Of a stretch of 64,000 bases of DNA, positions 7,767 to 15,714 are shown in pieces. This stretch comes from an uncultured Clostridia bacterium. Lineage in GTDB: Bacteria > Bacillota > Clostridia > Oscillospirales > Acutalibacteraceae. A program made the translations under genes and the position numbers. Within the stretch, counting starts at the first letter, position 1. Every line of letters starts with the position of its first letter. The notes beneath the pieces were generated by a model, which saw nothing but the letters and a program-made list of their open reading frames with translations, was not told the DNA's origin and searched no databases. Where the stretch lies: positions 1 through 64,000 of the forward strand of contig CALGUK010000034.1 of the NCBI GenBank assembly GCA_937920235.1, written 5' to 3'.

Positions 7767-8510
7767 TTACTTTCTGTATTTTTCGGTAATCTGCAGCATT
7801 TCTTCTGTCAGAGTTCCGTCCTCATTGTGTGTAATGAGATTTTTTTCAACCTTCAATCCGTTTTTTGCACCGCGTTTTCCCTCGATAAGCACAAGCCAGG
7901 GCTGCGTACTTCCGCTTTTCGACACAAATCTCAGTGTTTTGGGCTCTATTCCGTTTTTTCGCATAGAATACATAACATCAAAAACTCTTTCGGGTCGCTG
8001 ACAGATGCACAGCTTTCCTCCGAAGCGGAGAAGCCTTGATGCGCTTGCCACTATGTCATCCGTATTGCACAGAGTTTCGTGACGTGCTATGGTTGCGTAA
8101 TTCTCACTGTTTTTTATTCCGCCGTTTTCTATTTTATACGGTGGATTCATCGTTACAAGGTCAAATTTTCCTAACGGAAAACCGTCTGTTTTTTTCAGAT
8201 CCGTGTTACATACACGAATTTTATCCGTTTTGTTTATTTCAAGTGAGCGGTTCATCTGGTCGCAGGCATTTTCCTGTATTTCAACAGCATAAATATCACT
8301 GCACTTACCGTCACGAATCCACAAAAACGGGATTATACCGCACCCCGAACCGAAATCACAGGCAATATCGTTCCTTTTGGGATTTGCAAAATCCGCCAGA
8401 AGCATTGCATCTGTTCCGAATGTGTGCTGCTTCGAGACAACAATACGTATGTTTTCTCCCAGATCCTCGATATGTTCGCCCTCGTGAAGCAGAATATTAT
8501 CAGTCAACAT
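7767..8510 (-). CDS. trmN6: tRNA1(Val) (adenine-37-N6)-methyltransferase-like protein
   Basis: The 247-residue class I SAM-dependent methyltransferase matches the TrmN6/YfiC family. It has KQHTFGTDAMLLADF near residue 28, the SAM-binding DFGSGCGIIP near 52, and the catalytic NPPY motif near 125. I chose the ATG at 8510 because GAGG sits six bases before it; the ATG at 8525 has no spaced ribosome site. The gene overlaps the mgtC stop by 11 bases, which suggests coupling. Exact substrate in Bacillota is less well established than in E. coli. Confidence 0.85.
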   Translation of the reverse strand: MLTDNILLHEGEHIEDLGENIRIVVSKQHTFGTDAMLLADFANPKRNDIACDFGSGCGIIPFLWIRDGKCSDIYAVEIQENACDQMNRSLEINKTDKIRVCNTDLKKTDGFPLGKFDLVTMNPPYKIENGGIKNSENYATIARHETLCNTDDIVASASRLLRFGGKLCICQRPERVFDVMYSMRKNGIEPKTLRFVSKSGSTQPWLVLIEGKRGAKNGLKVEKNLITHNEDGTLTEEMLQITEKYRK

Positions 8511-9243
8511 AGATATCCTCAACATCTTCCATGCTTCTGATTGTTGTTATCATCAAAGCAAGAGAATCTTCATTTTTAGGGAATACAAGAACTTTTATAA
8601 CCGAGGTATCCTTTCTTCTCTTGAATTTCAGATCCTTGGTTTCTGTATATACCACTTCCATTGAGTGAATAGTACCGCCGCACTGCTTGATTGTTCTTGT
8701 GATCACGGGAATCTGGGTTCCCACATCCTTAATTTCAACGAACAAAAGCTTTCCGGCAGAGCCACGGACAATAAACCTCTTAAGAGAATTAAGTGTAAGA
8801 TAAATAACGAGAGTGGCCACAAGAGCACCTGCATAAAAGCCTGCACCTACGGCAATACCTATACATGCAACAGCCCAGAGAGATGCGGCAGTTGTAAGTC
8901 CCTTAACGGAGAAGCCTTCTCTGAGGATTGTACCTGCACCGAGGAAACCGATGCCGCTGAGCACCTGCGCACTCATTCTTGTAACATCGCCCGTCATACC
9001 ACGGCTGTCAAAGATATAAACGGATGTAAGCATTACAAGCGCAGAACCTATAGCAACAAGAATATGTGTTCTGAATCCTGCCGGACGGTGCGAATGTTCA
9101 CGTTCATACCCGATAAATCCGCTGAGAAGCGTGGTTATGCCAAGCTTTATTGCAGCATCCAACGCAAATCGAACCTGTTCAAATCCCCAAATCCATATAA
9201 AAAATTCCTTAACAGATTCCAAAACATCTGTCAATCTGCTCAT
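8500..9243 (-). CDS. MgtC/SapB family membrane protein
   Basis: The 247-residue inner membrane protein has an N-terminal MgtC domain with about five membrane segments (near residues 26-165), including GFIGYEREHSHRPAGFRTH, LVMLTS, QVLSGIGFLGAGTI and GLTTAASLW. These are the hallmark of the family. A cytosolic ACT-like C-terminal domain follows. MgtC proteins act in magnesium and envelope homeostasis, in some bacteria by restraining ATP synthase or P-type ATPases. AGGAG touches the ATG at 9243, so an in-frame TTG at 9234 may be the true start. It sits directly downstream of a P-type ATPase relative. Confidence 0.88.
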   Translation of the reverse strand: MSRLTDVLESVKEFFIWIWGFEQVRFALDAAIKLGITTLLSGFIGYEREHSHRPAGFRTHILVAIGSALVMLTSVYIFDSRGMTGDVTRMSAQVLSGIGFLGAGTILREGFSVKGLTTAASLWAVACIGIAVGAGFYAGALVATLVIYLTLNSLKRFIVRGSAGKLLFVEIKDVGTQIPVITRTIKQCGGTIHSMEVVYTETKDLKFKRRKDTSVIKVLVFPKNEDSLALMITTIRSMEDVEDIYVD

Positions 9244-9254
9244 CTCCTAAATTA

Positions 9255-12002
9255 TTATTGTTTTTTTCTTGTGAATGACGGGACGGAAAGTATGACCGCC
9301 CAGATGATATGGTAGAAAATAATCTGCCATACGCCGATTTGTGAAATTCCCGAAAGGAATGTGAATAAAGCCATTATAATAACACCTATAACAGTTGCTA
9401 TCAGTTGAATGAGTCTGGAAGAATTTACATAAGAATTGATTGCAAACGCACCGTGAAGAGCCGCCAGCATAGATTTTATACTACCGTCATGTATAATATT
9501 TGCATCGCTTCTGTCCGCACAGGAGGATTTAACCTTAGTAAACATATCTCCTGCAACGGGATTTATAATCTTGACTACATTTTCGGGAAGGCCGAACTCT
9601 CTTTCAAGGAATTTTTCAGTTATGTTTGCATCAGCCGTTCTGAAGAAAATTGTGAGTCCGTCTTTTTCAAGCTCTCTCATATATTCGGCTGTTTCTTCAT
9701 TTGCCTTATATACAACCACAAACATAGCGGAAATTTTTCCCTCAATCGCAAGGTAAATAACATTTCTGCCGTTTGATTTATATTTTTCCTCAAGTTCTTT
9801 GTCGGGTGTTTCTACATTGTGGTGAACGAGCAAATCACGATTACCCACAAGCACCCTGTGATTGTGAATCCAGCAGGAGCAACCGAGCTTCTCCTCATAT
9901 GCCAATGACTCAACGGGAAGCAACAGTTCTCGCTTACCGATTATGACACCGTCAAACACCTCTGCCAGAACTCCGCCCGAGGCGATGACGACAGATGCCG
10001 TATAAAGAATAGCCTCATCAATTCGCATCTTGTGATAAGTTTTCATTCCTTCAATATTGCATCCGCCCTGCTCAAAAGCGTCACAGGCATCAACTATGAC
10101 ACCGTTGGAATTAACGGCATCCTCAACCGCACTGTATCCGTTAATAAGCGCACCCTTTTCGTTGAGAACCTTGTTGGTAGAACGAAGATTAACCGCAGAA
10201 ACAAGACTTGCCGCAGCCGGCATACCCATAAGAACGGTAGCCGTAAATGTGCTGATTGCCGCAAAGAAATTTCCCGTTCTGGCAATTGCGACAACACCGA
10301 GAACAAGACCTATAATCATAACAGCAGGTATCGTAATCTTGCAGATGGGTCCTGTAACCTCCGCAAGACGTGAAAGCTCAACAAACTTCTGCGGGAACCC
10401 GATTTTAGCGGAATATTTGATTTCAGGATTTCCGAGCATAAGGCCTCTCGCAATTTCATTGGCAGTATCTTCGTCACCGATATTTTCAACACTGCAGCAA
10501 TTATCAAGGTTATCTGTCAGAACTCTGAAATTTTCGCTGTCATTCTTGCAACGGACAAGCTCGCCGACAGTTTTCATAATCATCGGAATAACCGCCGCAC
10601 CTGCCGTGAGTCTTGCAACGGACTCAATACTGTCTGTAAAAGCAAAACTTACAAGACACTGTAACATTCCGCATATTGCAGAAACAGCAACCACAGTATC
10701 CGTGTCAAATATTTTCACTTTTATATTATGGAAAGCATTTATAAATGAACGGTAGTTTAATGCACTCGCCGCCGCAAGCAAAACAAGCTGAATCAGAGAA
10801 TACACAAACTCATTGTTTCCGTACAGCTCAAAATTGCCGTTTTCAGCTCCCGCAACAGCAGACAGCACAGCCATAACCAGACATATTGCAGAAACAATAG
10901 CAAGACGCAATATCAATGATTTCTTTTCGTTTGCGAACACCTTGCGAACCGCTTCGCTGTCCTTCGGGCCGAAGAACTCTCTTGCGACGGAAACCTTCTG
11001 ACGCTCGTAACGTTTTTTCACCGTCGGGCCCTCCACCTCGCGTTTGAACGGCAGATCGCCCTCAAGAAATTCCTTTATTGCTCCTTTGCGGTTTTCACGA
11101 AGCTCTGCCTCAGCCTGCTCCTCAGACTGTTGCAATATGTCTTCTTCGTCGTCAAACCCGTCAAATTTTATCTGATTATCGGGTAATTCATCCTCATGAA
11201 CATAAGCAAAACCCGATTTTGTCTTTTCCTGCTGAAGCTCATATTCCGCAGGTACGACCGTGGGGACGGGTCTGATGCCGTCAACATCCTCAATGTGCTG
11301 ATTGTTTTTCAGAACAACACCCGGTGTTTCGATGGTCTTCTGCGGCCCGGCATTTCTTATCGCGCGCTGCTCCTGAGTATCTTCAATTTTCTGAACAGGC
11401 TTGTTCATGAAATGCTTTCTGTACTTTTCCTCTTGCATTACGGGGGATGAGAGAGGCTGTGCATCACCGAGAGTCGTTCTCGCTACTTTATTTCCTAAAT
11501 TATGTGAAATGTTCGGATTATATGCTCCTCGGATATCGACCTCGTTGAACATTCTTGTTTTTTCAATTGAAATCTGACCCGTTACATGCTCAAGCTCTTT
11601 TTCTTCGGGCAAATCTATCAGAACGGTTTCCTCCGAAGCCGTTTTTTCCTCCGGAACAAGACCCATCTGACCGTCATCCTCTACCGTGACGGTAATCTCC
11701 TGCTCGGATTCGGGTTCAGCCTTGGCCTCTTCCGCCTCATCAAGTTCCTTGATCCTGCTGATGTCAAACGAAAAAGTCTTTTTTATGTCCTTTTTCTTGT
11801 CAAGCTTTACGAAATGATTTGACGTCTTTGGCTTTACCTCTGGCACATCGGTCTTTTTGCTGACCGCTTCATCTCCGATTTCGGCAAGAAGTCGGTCAAT
11901 ATCACCCATGGAATATATCTTCTCAGGTGTGTCCTCTCCTATATATGCTTTTGTTTCATTGAGAATGTCATCAATTATGTTATCTGATATTCTGTCTGCC
12001 AT
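9255..12002 (-). CDS. Catalytically degenerate P-type ATPase-like membrane protein
   Basis: The 915-residue protein has a charged, probably disordered cytosolic N-terminus (1-355) and then a P1B-type ATPase layout: membrane segments near 362-384, 400-418, 435-455, 462-479, 555-575, 580-602, 863-884 and 891-909. The stretch 585-650 aligns with the region that runs from the CPC motif of metal pumps to the phosphorylation site. However, the CPC position reads GMP (593-595), DKTGT reads DACDA (638-642), the actuator loop is only about 70 residues long with no TGES, and the hinge GDGxND reads HDGSIKS (839-845). Three catalytic motifs are therefore lost. It starts 35 bases after the rlmB stop (GGGGGA ribosome site) and is followed by mgtC. 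Pumping is unlikely; a sensory or scaffolding role is inference. Confidence 0.75.
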   Translation of the reverse strand: MADRISDNIIDDILNETKAYIGEDTPEKIYSMGDIDRLLAEIGDEAVSKKTDVPEVKPKTSNHFVKLDKKKDIKKTFSFDISRIKELDEAEEAKAEPESEQEITVTVEDDGQMGLVPEEKTASEETVLIDLPEEKELEHVTGQISIEKTRMFNEVDIRGAYNPNISHNLGNKVARTTLGDAQPLSSPVMQEEKYRKHFMNKPVQKIEDTQEQRAIRNAGPQKTIETPGVVLKNNQHIEDVDGIRPVPTVVPAEYELQQEKTKSGFAYVHEDELPDNQIKFDGFDDEEDILQQSEEQAEAELRENRKGAIKEFLEGDLPFKREVEGPTVKKRYERQKVSVAREFFGPKDSEAVRKVFANEKKSLILRLAIVSAICLVMAVLSAVAGAENGNFELYGNNEFVYSLIQLVLLAAASALNYRSFINAFHNIKVKIFDTDTVVAVSAICGMLQCLVSFAFTDSIESVARLTAGAAVIPMIMKTVGELVRCKNDSENFRVLTDNLDNCCSVENIGDEDTANEIARGLMLGNPEIKYSAKIGFPQKFVELSRLAEVTGPICKITIPAVMIIGLVLGVVAIARTGNFFAAISTFTATVLMGMPAAASLVSAVNLRSTNKVLNEKGALINGYSAVEDAVNSNGVIVDACDAFEQGGCNIEGMKTYHKMRIDEAILYTASVVIASGGVLAEVFDGVIIGKRELLLPVESLAYEEKLGCSCWIHNHRVLVGNRDLLVHHNVETPDKELEEKYKSNGRNVIYLAIEGKISAMFVVVYKANEETAEYMRELEKDGLTIFFRTADANITEKFLEREFGLPENVVKIINPVAGDMFTKVKSSCADRSDANIIHDGSIKSMLAALHGAFAINSYVNSSRLIQLIATVIGVIIMALFTFLSGISQIGVWQIIFYHIIWAVILSVPSFTRKKQ

Positions 12003-12037
12003 AATAAATTTCCCCCGAAAAAATATCCAGCTTTATT

Positions 12038-12787
12038 TTATCTTTTATAAGCAAATTCGTACATGAGTATTCCGCCCGCAACAGAAGCATTAAGCGAATT
12101 TATCTGTCCCTTCATTTTAAGAGATACTATAAAATCACATTTTTCACGGACAATTCTGCTCATTCCGTCACCCTCAGAGCCTATAACAAGAACTGCAGCA
12201 CCGTCGGGATTGATTGAACGGATATCCTCACCGTCCATATCGGCTCCGTAAACCCACAGTCCCTTCTTTTTCAGTTCCTCAAGCGTTGTCGCAAGATTTG
12301 AAACCCTTGCAACCTTCATATATTCAAGTGCTCCGGCACTTGTTTTGCCCACAGTATAGTTAAGAGAAGCACTTCTTCTCTTCGGAATTATAATTCCGTG
12401 AACACCTGCCGCCTCTGCCGTACGGATAATCGCACCAAGATTATGCGGATCCTCGATTCCATCGCAAGCAATAATGAACGGAGCTTCTTCTCTTTCCTCT
12501 GCCGTGCGGAGAATATCCTCAACCGTTGCATAATCGTGTGCCGCACAAATCGCAACCACACCCTGATGGTTACTGTGACCACACATAAAATCCAGCTTTT
12601 TGCGGTCAACCTCTTTAATTACCGCACCTTTTTCACGGCACTCACCTATGATTTTCCCGACTGAGCCGCCCTTTTCTCCGCGGAGAACGAACAGGGTATC
12701 TATCTCTCTGCCGGATTTTATCAATTCCGTCACGGCATTTCTGCCGATTATAAGATCTTTCTTTTTTTCTTCGTTAAACAAATCCAT
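12038..12787 (-). CDS. rlmB: 23S rRNA (guanosine-2251-2'-O)-methyltransferase (SpoU family)
   Basis: The 249-residue protein has the L30e-like substrate-binding N-terminus (IIGRNAVTELIKSGREID near residue 13) and the SPOUT domain with a trefoil knot. The SPOUT motifs are DGIEDPHNLGAIIRTAEAAG near 109, LVIGSEGDGMSR near 198 and LNASVAGGILMYE near 231. It 2'-O-methylates G2251 in the P-loop of 23S rRNA. The closely related YacO-type proteins cannot be excluded. It heads the leftward operon that continues through the P-type ATPase relative. Confidence 0.92.
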   Translation of the reverse strand: MDLFNEEKKKDLIIGRNAVTELIKSGREIDTLFVLRGEKGGSVGKIIGECREKGAVIKEVDRKKLDFMCGHSNHQGVVAICAAHDYATVEDILRTAEEREEAPFIIACDGIEDPHNLGAIIRTAEAAGVHGIIIPKRRSASLNYTVGKTSAGALEYMKVARVSNLATTLEELKKKGLWVYGADMDGEDIRSINPDGAAVLVIGSEGDGMSRIVREKCDFIVSLKMKGQINSLNASVAGGILMYEFAYKR

Positions 12788-12894
12788 TTTCTGACATCCT
12801 TTTGAGCATAGTTACGGATAATAGTTTTTTAATGATTTATTATACCAAATAATGAAAAATAATACAAGTATATTTTCAGTAAAATACGACAAAA

Positions 12895-12922
12895 AGAGGT
12901 GCTTCTGTTAAGAAACACCCCT
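12895..12922 (-). terminator. Terminator of the patatin/papain-fold/lipoprotein operon
   Basis: A 12-bp stem with two G-U pairs (12895-12906 with 12911-12922) and a four-base loop is followed, reading leftward, by four T residues at 12891-12894. Confidence 0.85.
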
Positions 12923-12937
12923 TGTTCTGACTATAGT

Positions 12938-13378
12938 TTATCCGAGAAATCCCCAGTCACTGTCCGTGGAGACTTCCTCCTGTTCACTCGAAGGTTCTTC
13001 GGGTTCCGTATTTTCCTCCGACGGTTCCTCCTGCACAGGCTCCTTCGACGGTTCCTCGCTTATCGGCTCCTTTGATGTCGGCTCGGTAGGCTTTGGTTTG
13101 CTTGACGATCCGCCCTGATATGTCGGTGTATTATTCGTTGTGCCCGATGAGGAACTGCCCTTATCAACAGTGTCGCTCGGCACCTGATTTTCATCCATAG
13201 GTATTTCTTCCTCTGAAGGAACTTCTTCCGAAGGCTCCTCCGTCTCGGTAAGCTCTTCCGTGGGCGGTTCGGTTATCTGCGGAACAGGACCTATTTTTTC
13301 ATATGTAGGCGTATCGCCGCAGGACGATAATATAAGCGCAACTGAAATCAAAAGAATTATGGCAAGAACTTTTTTCAT
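12938..13378 (-). CDS. Low-complexity Pro/Glu/Ser/Thr-rich lipoprotein
   Basis: The 146-residue protein has a signal peptide with a lipobox (LILSSC, cysteine 20), so it should be anchored to the outer face of the membrane. The rest is disordered and rich in proline, glutamate, serine and threonine, with repeated EEPSEE/PSKEP-type units. It ends in the hydrophobic motif DWGFLG. No catalytic domain is visible; a cell-wall spacer or binding partner for the exported hydrolase upstream is possible. GGAGGT precedes the ATG, which starts right after the stop of the papain-fold gene. Confidence 0.8.
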   Translation of the reverse strand: MKKVLAIILLISVALILSSCGDTPTYEKIGPVPQITEPPTEELTETEEPSEEVPSEEEIPMDENQVPSDTVDKGSSSSGTTNNTPTYQGGSSSKPKPTEPTSKEPISEEPSKEPVQEEPSEENTEPEEPSSEQEEVSTDSDWGFLG

Positions 13379-13379
13379 T

Positions 13380-14246
13380 TTATACCTCCGTTATATTTCC
13401 GTAAACCTGAACTATTTCAAGATTTTCACTCTCAATAAGATCTTTGGGTGTAATTATTCTGCCGCTTTCGGGAGCTATATCCGTACCGCATGCCATATAA
13501 GCATACCACACAAGGTGTGCGCATTGTGTCGTTACGGGAGTTTTTTCCGCATTGCGCCCCGTAAAAACTCCACCGAGCAGAGAATAGTATATACCTTTAA
13601 GATTATCCTGAGCAAACTGACCTGCATCGTACCTTGTCTCTTCATCAACATTTTTCGGCCTTAAAACCGCAACAAGCGGGTATTTCGACCAGGATGCCAG
13701 CTGTGTATTGTCGGATTTTTCTCCGACCATAACAGCCTGAACTCCGATTCCGTGTTCAACGTCAGTTACGATTGTCGCGTGTCCGTGGCGATAGCCGAGA
13801 GAATGGATGCTGAGCGTAACTATTATATCACCTTTTTGTAAATCTGCAAATCCGGGATTGTATATTCTGTTACCGTCACTGTCGGTTATCGTTTCGTGAC
13901 AGGCAAAAACACCTTTTCTGTAGCAATAATAGTCCTTATCCCTGAGATAATATTCTCTGTATTTTTCTATTCCGTCAAAATCTCCTAGAGAAATCAGCTT
14001 ATCCGCTGCGGGACGTCCCAATCCTGTCTGAGAAAACACGGTTGCGTAATCATTGTCGCTGAGCTTTTCTCCGGTTACAATTTTTACCGCAATTTTCGCC
14101 CATACCTCGTCATCTCTTACGGCATCTTCATATGCTTTTGTATCAGCAAGCTCGCTCAATCCGAAATCGACAACGCGGAAAATAAGAACTGCGGCAAATA
14201 CGAAAATCAGCACGCGGAAAAACTTGTTGTTTTTTATTTTATTCAC
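13380..14246 (-). CDS. Membrane-anchored permuted papain-fold (YiiX-like) protein
   Basis: The 288-residue protein has one N-terminal membrane segment (residues 9-27) and an external domain. The order of its active-site motifs is that of circularly permuted NlpC/P60 enzymes: a GDIIVTL strand near 138, histidine in YRHGHATIVTD near 153, and cysteine in TTQCAHLVWYAYMACG near 243. Members of this group act as peptidases, amidases or lipid hydrolases. GTG is used as start, with GGGAG seven bases upstream, and overlaps the patatin stop by eight bases. The pairing with a patatin and a lipoprotein suggests an envelope role. Confidence 0.7.
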   Translation of the reverse strand: MNKIKNNKFFRVLIFVFAAVLIFRVVDFGLSELADTKAYEDAVRDDEVWAKIAVKIVTGEKLSDNDYATVFSQTGLGRPAADKLISLGDFDGIEKYREYYLRDKDYYCYRKGVFACHETITDSDGNRIYNPGFADLQKGDIIVTLSIHSLGYRHGHATIVTDVEHGIGVQAVMVGEKSDNTQLASWSKYPLVAVLRPKNVDEETRYDAGQFAQDNLKGIYYSLLGGVFTGRNAEKTPVTTQCAHLVWYAYMACGTDIAPESGRIITPKDLIESENLEIVQVYGNITEV

Positions 14247-15099
14247 TCGTTTTCTCCCAAGATAACATAATTTCTTTTACTCTTGCGCCGTCACAATACC
14301 CTTTATCATAAAGACGCTGCAAGCCCTCTTTTGTCCGTCCCACCGTAGTTATTCCGCAACAGTCATCCGGAGCTAATATCAGCACCTTGCCCTGCTCTTC
14401 GAGGGATTTTGCATATTCGAGGTCCTCATTGTATTTATCAATCATATCATACATTGCTTTTGCAACAAGAGGATACTTTTTAAAAACCAACGGATACATC
14501 CATTTAGGAAACTTATGTTTTTTGCGGAAATCCGAAGGTAATGTCAGCGTGATTATAACCTTGTCGCATCCTGCTTCAAAGGCTTTTCTCACGGGAATGG
14601 GATCTGACACGCCACCGTCAAAATACGATTTTCCGCCTCTGCTCCGAGGAGGGCAGAACAAAGGAATACTGCAGGAGGCTTTTATCGCAAAGCAGTCGTT
14701 TTTTTCGATAAAATCCCTGCCGAGATAACATGGCTGTGCAGATTGCGCATCAGTTGTAACGGCATAAAACCGTGTATTGCTGTTGCTGAATTTCTCGTAA
14801 TCAAGCGGGTCAAGACCGTTTTCATCGGTAAGTGTTGAATATATATAATCAAGATTGAGATAGGACCCGTTTTTTATCCACCTGTCAAATCCCATATACT
14901 CTTTGTGAAAGGAGTAGTCCCTGTAAAAGCGAAGAGTTCTCTCCCTGTGGCCGCCGAGATGTGAAATTATATTGGCTGAGCCCGCCGAAACACCCAGATA
15001 ATACGGGAAGCTTACACCGTCATCAAAAAGTCTGTCGAGCACTCCTGCACCGTAAACCGCACGCATTCCTCCGCCCACATCGATATAACCGACAACCAA
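14239..15099 (-). CDS. Patatin-like phospholipase
   Basis: The 286-residue cytosolic protein has all patatin marks: oxyanion loop DVGGGMRAVYGAG near residue 8, nucleophile elbow GVSAGS with the serine near 37, and the catalytic aspartate in FDGGVSDPIP near 159. It should cleave acyl chains from phospholipids. I set the start at the TTG at 15099 because GGGAGG lies seven bases before it and the operon promoter covers the more distal in-frame ATG at 15153. It is the first gene of the three-gene operon with the papain-fold protein and lipoprotein. Confidence 0.9.
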   Translation of the reverse strand: MVVGYIDVGGGMRAVYGAGVLDRLFDDGVSFPYYLGVSAGSANIISHLGGHRERTLRFYRDYSFHKEYMGFDRWIKNGSYLNLDYIYSTLTDENGLDPLDYEKFSNSNTRFYAVTTDAQSAQPCYLGRDFIEKNDCFAIKASCSIPLFCPPRSRGGKSYFDGGVSDPIPVRKAFEAGCDKVIITLTLPSDFRKKHKFPKWMYPLVFKKYPLVAKAMYDMIDKYNEDLEYAKSLEEQGKVLILAPDDCCGITTVGRTKEGLQRLYDKGYCDGARVKEIMLSWEKTSE

Positions 15100-15129
15100 T
15101 GTTATTCCTCCCTTCCGGTCTGAAAGGAT

Positions 15130-15158
15130 ATCATAACACAAAAAAAGCAACATTTCAA
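15130..15158 (-). promoter_or_regulatory. Sigma-A promoter of the patatin operon
   Basis: On the minus strand TTGAAA (15153-15158), a 17-base spacer, then TGT-TATGAT (extended -10, hexamer 15130-15135). Its position fixes the downstream TTG as the patatin start. Confidence 0.8.
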
Positions 15159-15225
15159 TTTCTTTGCGGAATATATTATATTTTTATCTTTTTGCGGAAC
15201 AATATTAAAAAACGGAAGTGATTTA

Positions 15226-15669
15226 ATGGCAACATCTGATAAAGAATACGACAAAATGGCGAAAAAGGCATCACCGCCATCACCCAAGCTATTGAACTGC
15301 ATCAAAGCATTTATTTTCGGAGGCGGTATATGTACCTTCGGACAGTTTCTCAACAGTGTCTTTGAAAGACTTGACTTTTCGGAAGATGTCGTCAAGGCGC
15401 TGACACCGTCCGTACTGATAGTTATCGCATCCGTACTGACGGGAATAGGCGTATTTGATAAAATTGCAAAGCACGCAGGAGCAGGAACGATAGTACCGAT
15501 TACCGGCTTTGCAAACTCGGTTGTCTCCCCTGCCCTTGAATTCAAAGCAGAAGGCATCATAATGGGTACGGGTGCAAATATTTTCAAGCTTGCAGGTCCT
15601 GTAATAGCATACGGTGTTTTCACCGCCGTAATTTACGGAACAATCTGCTATATTTTCAAATTATACTAA
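15226..15669 (+). CDS. spoVAC: Stage V sporulation protein AC
   Basis: SpoVAC is a membrane protein of the SpoVA channel that moves dipicolinic acid into the spore and releases it on germination. The 147-residue protein has about four membrane segments and the conserved AGAGTIVPITGFANSV, SPALEFKAEG and FKLAGPVIAYGV. Usually spoVAC, spoVAD and spoVAE are adjacent; here it is alone and followed at once by a terminator. CGGAAGTG lies six bases before the ATG. I found no clear sigma-G promoter. It is the best sign in the window that the lineage forms spores. Confidence 0.93.
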   Translation: MATSDKEYDKMAKKASPPSPKLLNCIKAFIFGGGICTFGQFLNSVFERLDFSEDVVKALTPSVLIVIASVLTGIGVFDKIAKHAGAGTIVPITGFANSVVSPALEFKAEGIIMGTGANIFKLAGPVIAYGVFTAVIYGTICYIFKLY

Positions 15670-15676
15670 AACTAAA

Positions 15677-15695
15677 GGCGGAGCTTTGCTCCGCC
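15677..15695. terminator. Terminator between spoVAC and the GH28 gene
   Basis: An 8-bp GC-rich stem (15677-15684 with 15688-15695) with a TTT loop. It lies between convergent genes; the tail is CTTCTGTTTT to the right and TTTAGTTTTA to the left. Confidence 0.8.
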
Positions 15696-15714
15696 CTTCT
15701 GTTTTCACGAAATC

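Noticed and set aside
10057..10755. Long open frame of 232 codons on the + strand inside the P-type ATPase-like gene
   Set aside because: It is a shadow of the coding strand, with no ribosome site, no recognisable domain and an overlapping better gene.
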